Assembly: GCA_026770585.1 (NCBI GenBank)
Contig: MU646692.1
Span: 267,132-278,973 of the forward strand
Reading direction: 5' to 3'
Length of the DNA: 11,842 nt
Source: Baffinella frigidus
Taxonomy: Eukaryota > Cryptophyceae > Cryptomonadales > Baffinellaceae
Of this stretch, positions 9,701 to 11,842 are shown piece by piece. The first letter of the stretch is position 1. Each line of letters opens with the position of its first letter. The notes under the pieces are model-generated. The model was not told the origin of the DNA. It made no database searches and saw nothing but the letters and a program-made list of their open reading frames with translations. A program made the position numbers and the translations under genes.

Positions 9701-11554
9701 ATGGAGGACATCGGCCGCGGCATCAAGCTCTCCAGGTGCTCTACCTCTGCCCCACTAAATTTCGCCTCCCGGCAAATTCGCCCCCCCCCCGAAATTTCAC
9801 AGGTGAATTTCCTGGGAGGGGGGGCGAAATTTACCTGTGAAATTTCGGGGGGGGGGGCGATTTTTGGGGGGAGCCCAACTTTACTAGGACAGAGCTAGGT
9901 GACGCGTGTCCTCTGTTGTGTCCTCTGTTATGTTCAGCATGATTATGGCGCTTCGTAGCGGCGTACATCTCCTCATAGTGGACGTGACTGTGTAAAGTCA
10001 CTCCGACCATCCTACACGGGGTTGTATCCCCAGAATGATCGTGTCCTCGGTCTTGTCCGCTGTCGTGTCCTCGGTCGTGTCCAGCCCCGAACCAGACCGC
10101 TCGCTAGCTTCTCCTGAACCATCGCCTCTGGGGGAAGTTGCGGCCATGTCGGTACCGTCCAAGGGATCTCCCTCGCTCTCAAGAGGTGGGGGGGGGGGGG
10201 GACCTCCAGCCTCCAAGGGGGGACACACCGTGTCTTGCGGCCACGCCGGTGCCCTTGCGGGAATCTCTCTCTCACACACACTCTTTATTTTCCCACTCTC
10301 TCACACACTCGGTGATTTGCTCTCTCCCCCACTCTCTCTATCACTCTCTCTATCACTCTCTCTGTCTCTCTCTCTTTCCCCCCCTCCTCCCCCCCCCCCA
10401 CCCCCCGTCTCTCGCTCTCTCTCTCACACACACAGACACACACACTCTCTCTCTCGCTCTCTCTCTCACACTCTCACACACACACTCTGTCCCTCTCGCT
10501 CTCTCACACCCTCTCTCTCTCTCGATATCAGCAGGGGGAGTACGGTGTACAAGCCGGCGTACCTGACAGACGAGGCAGCATACATCAAAACGACCTCGCC
10601 GCACCTCCTCTCGCGCATCTACGCTGATCTGGTCCCGAAACCCCACACCCCTCCCCCCTTTATGTTTCACACCCTGATCCACGCCCTCCTGAAAGCCTTG
10701 ATCATACCCCCGAAACCCGAGGCCTGAACTCAAAATGGAACCCCGAGTCCCGAGACCAGAGACGAGCGACTAGATCCGAGTTTTCAGACCCGAGACCCTC
10801 CACCCGAGACCACCAAAGTGATCTAATCGCGGCGAGAATTTATGATAAATACGCGCCGGCAACGAAATTTACTACACAAATGGATCATACCAGAAATTGC
10901 AAAAGCATTTTTGTAGTAATTTTCGTTACCGGTGCGTATTTTTCAGAAATAGTAGTCCGGATGAGATCGTTGCAGTCCACACCACCGGGAGTCTCGCCGA
11001 CGCCTGAGAAGCGGGCCAGCATACTTCAGTCAACATATATGTGCATACTGAGTCAAAAAAACTGGACACAGAGAGTGAGGTGAACACAGCGAGTTGAGTA
11101 GCTAAATGCTTAGGTAAAGACAGCGAGTTTGGTGATGGAGCCCTGGCCAGGGACCGCGCCTGTTAACCTGTTAAATCCCGGAACCTGTATGGCGGCCGGT
11201 TAAGTCGTCTGTTAGGCGGCCTATTAAATCGAACCTGGCTTTCTGTTAGGCGGCCTAATCAAACCGTAGGCCCGCCTGTCCTGTGTAGTTTCCACCGCGG
11301 GGTGGCGTTGCACGCGTAGTTCTCACCACATCGTGACGTTATGTTGGGAACTACGTAGTTCCCACCACATAATGACACGGCGAGGCCTCTTGGAGCAGGG
11401 AATGCTGGAGAAGAAAGACGGGGTTGCGCCAAAGGCCCCGGGCTTGCAGGCGCCTCCCAGAAAGAGAGCGGCGGAGCCAGAGCATGGGGGAGTAGCAGCC
11501 GCGGAGAAGGAGGAGTATCAGGAGCACTGGTTCGGCCCGGCGGCTGCGATCAAG
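3130..11554 (+). CDS. DENN-domain protein (probable Rab GEF), multi-exon gene, 3' end not seen
   Basis: The joined exons are 3130-3738, 4157-4306, 5150-5239, 5811-5845, 6158-6256, 6546-6630, 7336-7425, 8058-8173, 8987-9110, 9641-9735 and 10535-10631 (530 codons). A doubtful exon at 10976-11074 and a probable one at 11399-11554 follow. All introns are GT-AG and all phases agree. Domains: uDENN about 19-105 (LFEAFVVSAAGPG, TFSFVLTGGDGARLHGFCRR), cDENN about 114-295 (TERRVILLSS at 212-221, then MLDYVCAPMPFLIG and VVMVDLDRGRLR) and dDENN about 325-400 (FLDFFLSVFSTYRRF, RSQ|MYEELFAER). The tail is Ser-, charge- and Pro/Ala-rich. DENN proteins are known exchange factors that load GTP on Rab GTPases in membrane trafficking; that role here is inferred from the family. 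I cannot assign a DENN subfamily. The start at MSEGKGNG is the ATG nearest the uDENN domain. Confidence 0.88.
3721..3825 (+). repeat. 35-bp tandem repeat spanning exon 1 / intron 1 junction, 3 copies
   Basis: The copies start at 3721, 3756 and 3791 and share CCTGT.TCCAA.AC.GTT. The first copy contains the end of exon 1 and its GT donor. Copies 2 and 3 lie in the intron and each keeps a donor-like GTT at the equivalent place. The period of 35 is not a multiple of three, so use of a later copy would shift the frame. Confidence 0.85.
3961..4094 (+). repeat. 37-bp direct repeat pair in intron 1
   Basis: 3961-3997 and 4058-4094 match at 34 of 37 positions (ACATTATCCATCCTCCATAC and ACATTATTCATCCTCCATAA at their starts, both ending CCACAACCTCCGCGCC). 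The second copy is followed about 60 nt later by the exon 2 acceptor. The intron 3739-4156 contains nothing else notable besides the 35-bp repeat. Confidence 0.85.
4157..4306 (+). CDS. DENN gene exon 2 (central cDENN)
   Basis: Fifty codons lie between a CTCCCTGCAG acceptor and an AAG|GTGCGT donor, both phase 0. The exon encodes residues 204-253, including TERRVILLSSDPSRLSDCAH and the stretch YPFEWQHIYVPILVP. This is the most diagnostic cDENN segment (L.ERRV...SS, then W.h.y.PiLP). Confidence 0.93.
4511..4658. mobile_element. MITE-like palindromic element in intron 2
   Basis: The left arm (4511-4576, starting AAGCTAACG) and right arm (4602-4658, ending CGTTAGCTT) are imperfect reverse complements with one larger gap. 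Strong blocks are GCCTACGGTAGGA and TCCTACGAC. They enclose a 25-nt loop with a poly-T stretch. It is short, non-coding and foldable, as expected of a MITE or foldback element. No clear target-site duplication was found, so the mobile origin is inferred. Confidence 0.55.
4915..5140 (+). repeat. Telomere-like CCCTAAA/CCCCAAA tract in intron 2
   Basis: Degenerate 6-8-nt units (CCCTAAA, CCCCAAA, ACCCAAA) run almost to the exon 3 acceptor. They supply a purine-poor, C-rich stretch on the sense strand. Minus-strand open frames here encode only periodic Gly/Phe/Val/Leu/Trp repeats and are artefacts. Confidence 0.92.
5150..5239 (+). CDS. DENN gene exon 3 (end of cDENN)
   Basis: Thirty codons (residues 254-283) read MLDYVCAPMPFLIGMHIAML and continue to NMPMEE, with a GAG|GTACGC donor. 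LLDY..AP.PFLIG is a signature of the cDENN C-terminal part. Phase is 0 at both ends. Confidence 0.92.
5240..5810 (+). other. DENN intron 3 (571 nt)
   Basis: It begins GTACGC and ends GGGGTGGCAG. It starts with four CACCCCACAC-type units (5246-5275). It continues with an A/T-rich stretch containing repeated ATTTCAAATT (5295-5345) and a mixed region (5350-5660). It ends with a telomere-like CCCTAAACC/CCTCAACC tract (5665-5775). I see no supported exon inside. Confidence 0.75.
5811..5845 (+). CDS. DENN gene exon 4 (35-nt microexon)
   Basis: This microexon encodes VVMVDLDRGRL plus two bases of an Arg codon (residues 284-295). It has a GGTGGCAG acceptor and a CG|GTAAAC donor in phase 2. The peptide matches the V.VVDLD.G strand that follows PFLIG in DENN proteins. 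It also joins exons 3 and 5 in frame, so it is well supported despite its size. Confidence 0.85.
5846..6157 (+). repeat. DENN intron 4 (312 nt), almost entirely telomere-like repeat
   Basis: It consists of CCCTAAACCC, CCTCAACC, CCCTACACC and CACTAAAC variants from the donor GTAAAC to the acceptor TTGAAAG. Short perfect CCCTAAA runs occur near 5955-6030. Confidence 0.9.
6158..6256 (+). CDS. DENN gene exon 5 (cDENN-dDENN linker)
   Basis: The exon encodes the last base of Arg295, residues YNEKDVMHLPDEHFDAMCNA and onward to TGDD, and two bases of Arg328. Acceptor TTGAAAG|G and donor CG|GTCAAG keep phase 2. A LP.LP-like motif followed by an amphipathic helix is typical between cDENN and dDENN. 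Confidence 0.88.
6257..6545 (+). repeat. DENN intron 5 (289 nt), telomere-like repeat
   Basis: From GTCAAG to GAAACCAG the intron is made of CCCTAAAC, AACCAGAAACC and CCCCAAACTCC variants. No coding potential is seen. Confidence 0.88.
6546..6630 (+). CDS. DENN gene exon 6 (start of dDENN)
   Basis: The exon has one base completing Arg328, then VDWAPLANVFLDFFLSVFST and YRRFITQK (residues 329-356). The donor is AAG|GTTCCC, phase 0. FL.FF...F..YR.FI is the typical opening helix of dDENN. Confidence 0.92.
6631..7335 (+). other. DENN intron 6 (705 nt)
   Basis: It opens with about ten CCCTACA/CCCTGCA units (6637-6742). A cluster of ACTGTAT motifs with a TACTGTAT-TT-ATACAGTA palindrome (6833-6850) follows. 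Next come a CCTAGGGCC-rich piece (6900-6960), an unstructured stretch, and a degenerate repeat (7159-7345) reaching the exon 7 acceptor TTTTGGCAG. No exon is seen. Confidence 0.78.
7159..7345 (+). repeat. Degenerate repeat running into the exon 7 acceptor
   Basis: Units begin near 7159, 7205, 7240 and 7302 with CATACACCCTCAACA, CATACACTCTTAACA, CAAACACTATGAACA and CATACAATCTTAATA. Several carry a G-rich tail: GCAAGACGGGAAGCT, CAGGACAGGAAGCT and, at the true exon 7 boundary, GGCAGGATGGGAAGG. Part of the intron repeat therefore resembles the splice junction itself. Confidence 0.65.
7336..7425 (+). CDS. DENN gene exon 7 (dDENN core)
   Basis: Thirty codons (residues 357-386) read DGKALFDQQGFKSSQRRSIV and then KFLTEFERSQ. 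Acceptor GGCAG and donor CAG|GTCGCC are both phase 0. The end ..FL..FERSQ fits the dDENN motif F...F..TQ, which continues in exon 8. Confidence 0.9.
7426..8057 (+). other. DENN intron 7 (632 nt), with a decoy partial exon
   Basis: It starts GTCGCC and ends CGCACACACAG after a CACCCC/CCCCAAACC tract (7995-8050). At 7948 another acceptor (CTGGACAG) precedes a near-copy of the start of exon 8. The rest (7430-7890) holds no supported coding sequence. Confidence 0.75.
7949..7984 (+). pseudogene. Partial duplicate of exon 8 start (alternative or relic exon 8a)
   Basis: After CTGGACAG the sequence encodes LFEELSRERAHH, resembling MYEELFAERTGG of exon 8 and agreeing at about 70% of bases. No GT donor exists between 7964 and 8058. 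If its acceptor were used, the transcript would read through the following repeat and end at a TGA stop codon at 8135-8137. It is either a relic of a local duplication or an alternative 3' splice site giving a truncated isoform. Confidence 0.55.
8058..8173 (+). CDS. DENN gene exon 8 (end of dDENN, start of tail)
   Basis: The exon begins MYEELFAERTGG after ACACACAG. Spliced to exon 7 it gives RSQMYEELFAER, matching the dDENN motif TQMF..F...R. The rest (GLPNLDDPFDLALASIAP) begins the C-terminal tail. The donor CCCAG|GTCACA is in phase 2. Without splicing, the frame would stop at TAA 8181-8183. The phase match with exon 9 favours splicing. Confidence 0.85.
8174..8986 (+). other. DENN intron 8 (813 nt)
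   Basis: It contains a degenerate repeat of about 55 bp (near 8234 and 8289, ACTCCT.(G)CCCCC.TGTTG), a perfect 35-bp tandem duplication (8533-8602) and an A/T-rich 3' part. It ends at ACGCAG. It is unusually rich in CGT/CCG. No exon is supported. Confidence 0.7.
8533..8602 (+). repeat. Perfect 35-bp tandem duplication
   Basis: 8533-8567 and 8568-8602 are identical, starting GCCGTGCTTGCACGGC and ending CGTGGCCGTGCT. GCCGTG/CACGGC within each unit can form a small hairpin. Extra GCCGTGCTT units precede it (8524-8532). Confidence 0.95.
8987..9110 (+). CDS. DENN gene exon 9 (Ser/acidic tail)
   Basis: The exon encodes the last base of Ser425, then GSKSSEDLEDLEKRKGSPAL and onward to DLPPAANPE (residues 426-466). 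Acceptor ACGCAG|T and donor GAG|GTGTGT give phases 2 and 0, matching both neighbours. The peptide is low-complexity, rich in Ser, Asp and Glu, and probably disordered, with several SxxE/D sites that kinases could use. Confidence 0.8.
9152..9198 (+). repeat. 47-bp dispersed element, copy B
   Basis: It starts with the perfect palindrome AGGGTGAATATTCACCCT and ends CCTAGGGCCCT. It matches copy A (444-490, opposite strand) at 45 of 47 bases. The flanks diverge immediately, so the repeat has sharp edges. It is followed by ACTGTAGGGCG, which resembles CCTACAGTAGG near 6911 and CCTACGGTAGG near 979 and 4548. Confidence 0.88.
9438..9618. mobile_element. Overlapping inverted-repeat (foldback) element in intron 9
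   Basis: Arm pair 1 is 9438-9468 with 9550-9580 (31 nt each, few mismatches; core CGGTCTGGCACGA). Arm pair 2 is 9532-9549 with 9601-9618 (18 nt, one mismatch; core CATGAAAACGCT). The two pairs interlock, so both stems could not form as a simple nested hairpin. No open frame of interest lies inside, which suggests a MITE-like insertion. Confidence 0.6.
9641..9735 (+). CDS. DENN gene exon 10
   Basis: The exon encodes SKESKAVKASRFSTKQLWSS and then MEDIGRGIKLS plus two bases of Arg498. Acceptor GGTGGCAG is phase 0 and donor AG|GTGCTC phase 2. It is a basic, Ser-rich segment after the dDENN domain, with no known motif. Phase agreement on both sides supports it. Confidence 0.75.
9774..9864. repeat. 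Strong hairpin with C10/G11 and AAATTTCACAGGT arms
   Basis: The left arm 9774-9810 (core GAAATTTCACAGGTGAATTT) pairs with 9827-9864 (core AAATTTACCTGTGAAATTTC) around a G-rich loop. The C10 run pairs with the G11 run. It starts 38 nt after the exon 10 donor. It may be a foldback insertion. Confidence 0.85.
10264..10524 (+). repeat. CT/CA microsatellite polypyrimidine tract
   Basis: About 260 nt of (CTCT)n, (CACA)n and a C-rich stretch lie directly upstream of the exon 11 acceptor. On the sense strand it is an extreme polypyrimidine tract. The Leu/Ser/His-rich open frames across it are repeat translations, not genes. Confidence 0.9.
10535..10631 (+). CDS. DENN gene exon 11
   Basis: The exon encodes the last base of Arg498, then GSTVYKPAYLTDEAAYIKTT and SPHLLSRIYADL (residues 499-530). 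The acceptor CAGCAG|G completes the Arg codon from exon 10. The donor CTG|GTCCCG is phase 0. The peptide has normal composition and looks folded or helical. If unspliced, the frame would continue to a TGA at 10725-10727 through repeat-like sequence, which is less likely. Confidence 0.72.
10632..10975 (+). other. Probable DENN intron 11 (344 nt), with MITE-like inverted repeat
   Basis: It begins GTCCCG. It holds degenerate CCCGAGACC repeats (10725-10815) and an inverted repeat (10847-10943), and ends TCGTTGCAG. If the following exon is not real, the intron would run on to 11398. Confidence 0.5.
10847..10943. mobile_element. MITE-like element with terminal inverted repeats
   Basis: The arms 10847-10881 and 10907-10943 are imperfect reverse complements (AAATACGCGCCGGCAACGAA against the complement of TTCGTTACCGGTGCGTATTT). 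A 25-nt A/T-rich centre separates them. It is A/T-rich against GC-rich surroundings and non-coding. No target-site duplication was confirmed. Confidence 0.65.
10976..11074 (+). CDS. Doubtful DENN gene exon 12
   Basis: An acceptor TTGCAG, a phase 0 frame starting STPPGVSPTPEKRASILQ and a strong donor AGA|GTGAGG give 33 in-frame codons that fit both neighbours. The first half resembles the Pro/Ser tail. The second half (STYMCILSQKNWTQR) does not. An earlier donor is possible, or the exon may be spurious. Confidence 0.35.
11075..11398 (+). other. Probable DENN intron 12 (324 nt), repeat-rich
   Basis: It holds short direct repeats (ACAGCGAGTT at two sites near 11087 and 11120; CTGTTAGGCGGCCTA at two sites near 11209 and 11243), three GTAGTT(C/T)(C/T)CACC units and a palindrome at 11332-11378. 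It ends at TTGGAGCAG. Confidence 0.45.
11332..11378. repeat. Near-perfect palindrome centred on CTACGTAG
   Basis: TGACGTTATGTTGGGAACTAC is followed directly by GTAGTTCCCACCACATAATG and ACA. The arms are reverse complements apart from small differences and have no spacer. It could extrude as a cruciform. A related GTAGTTCTCACCACATCGTG lies just upstream (about 11317-11336). Confidence 0.75.
11399..11554 (+). CDS. Probable later DENN gene exon (exon 13)
   Basis: Fifty-two codons start GMLEKKDGVAPKAPGLQAPP after TTGGAGCAG and end EEYQEHWFGPAAAIK before AAG|GTCCCG. GC-rich, biased codons set it apart from the flanking repeats. It is a charged, Ala/Pro-rich tail segment. The frame stops at 11579-11581 if the donor is not used, which would make this the last exon. 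The telomere-like tract beyond it looks like intron, favouring continuation past the window. Its assignment to the DENN gene is by position and phase only. Confidence 0.5.
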
Positions 11555-11608
11555 GTCCCGGCCCTAACCGCTGAAACCTGAAATCATTTGTCAAGGTCCC
11601 GACCCTAC
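11550..11608 (+). repeat. Duplicated donor-site sequence after exon 13
   Basis: TCAAGGTCCCGGCCCTAA (11550-11567) is repeated as TCAAGGTCCCGACCCTAC (11591-11608). The first copy spans the proposed exon|intron junction. Confidence 0.75.
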
Positions 11609-11639
11609 TCCCTCAAAACCATGATTTGTGAACGTACAT

Positions 11640-11842
11640 GATGATGGCTGGTCCCTAAACCCTGAGCCAGCTTAAACCCTGAAAACCTAATCCCTAAACT
11701 ATAAAGCCACAAAGCACATACCACAAACCCCATACCCCAACCCCCAACTCCCAACCCCACGCCCCACGCCCCACGCCCCATACACCATACCCCAAACCCC
11801 AAACTCTGAGCCCCAGACCCCAGACCCCAGACCCCAGACCCC
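11640..11842 (+). repeat. Telomere-like C-rich tract at right edge
   Basis: Degenerate CCCTAAAC, CCCCATACC, CGCCCCA and CCCCAGAC units, ending in (CCCCAGA)n, run to the window edge. Orientation is the same as in the other DENN introns, which suggests that the gene's introns continue here. Confidence 0.85.

Larger units (their letters stand above)
9736..10534 (+). other. DENN intron 10 (799 nt)
   Basis: It contains a poly-C/poly-G hairpin (9774-9864), a CCTCGGTCTTGTCC-like short repeat region (9910-10085), a poly-G run (10187-10201) and a long CT/CACA microsatellite (10264-10524). It ends at ATATCAGCAG. No exon is supported. Confidence 0.72.

Noticed and set aside
10264-10524. CRISPR array or other spaced repeat system
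   Set aside because: The repeats are simple dinucleotides with no unique spacers of constant length, and the window is eukaryotic.
10035-10727. Long plus-strand frame rich in Ser, Leu and His
   Set aside because: Most of it translates the CT/CA microsatellite. Only its end (10535-10631) is kept, as exon 11.

Overview
The window looks like nuclear DNA of an intron-rich, GC-rich protist, probably a microalga. Coding exons are GC-biased at third positions and are split by long introns with canonical GT-AG borders. The introns are packed with degenerate CCCTAAA/TTTAGGG-type telomere-like repeat, the telomere motif of plants, many algae and dinoflagellates. The lack of non-canonical donors argues weakly against a typical dinoflagellate. 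I cannot name the lineage; a cryptophyte or another secondary-plastid alga would fit. Nothing here looks bacterial, organellar or viral.

Layout. (1) Positions 1-2229, minus strand: the 5' part of a gene of unknown function. One 273-codon exon (2229-1411) ends in a Cys/His-rich, zinc-finger-like module. A 1029-nt intron follows, then a second exon (381-1) that runs off the left edge. (2) Positions 2230-3129: a divergent intergenic region of 900 nt with a strong palindrome, an 18-bp tandem duplication and no convincing gene. (3) Positions 3130 to about 11554, plus strand: one gene encoding a DENN-domain protein, expected to be a Rab guanine-nucleotide exchange factor. I rebuilt it from eleven well-supported exons (530 codons), one doubtful exon and one probable later exon. 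The splice phase agrees at every junction. The rebuilt product runs through uDENN, cDENN and dDENN in the normal order. The gene probably continues past the right edge.

Most gene-sized open frames outside these exons are shadows or translations of repeats. The main points of interest are in the introns. Telomere-like repeat has its C-rich strand as the sense strand in both genes, although they face opposite ways. A 47-bp element occurs almost unchanged in one intron of each gene, again in the same sense orientation. Several introns carry MITE-like or hairpin elements. Local repeats copy splice junctions, or part of a dDENN exon, at several places.
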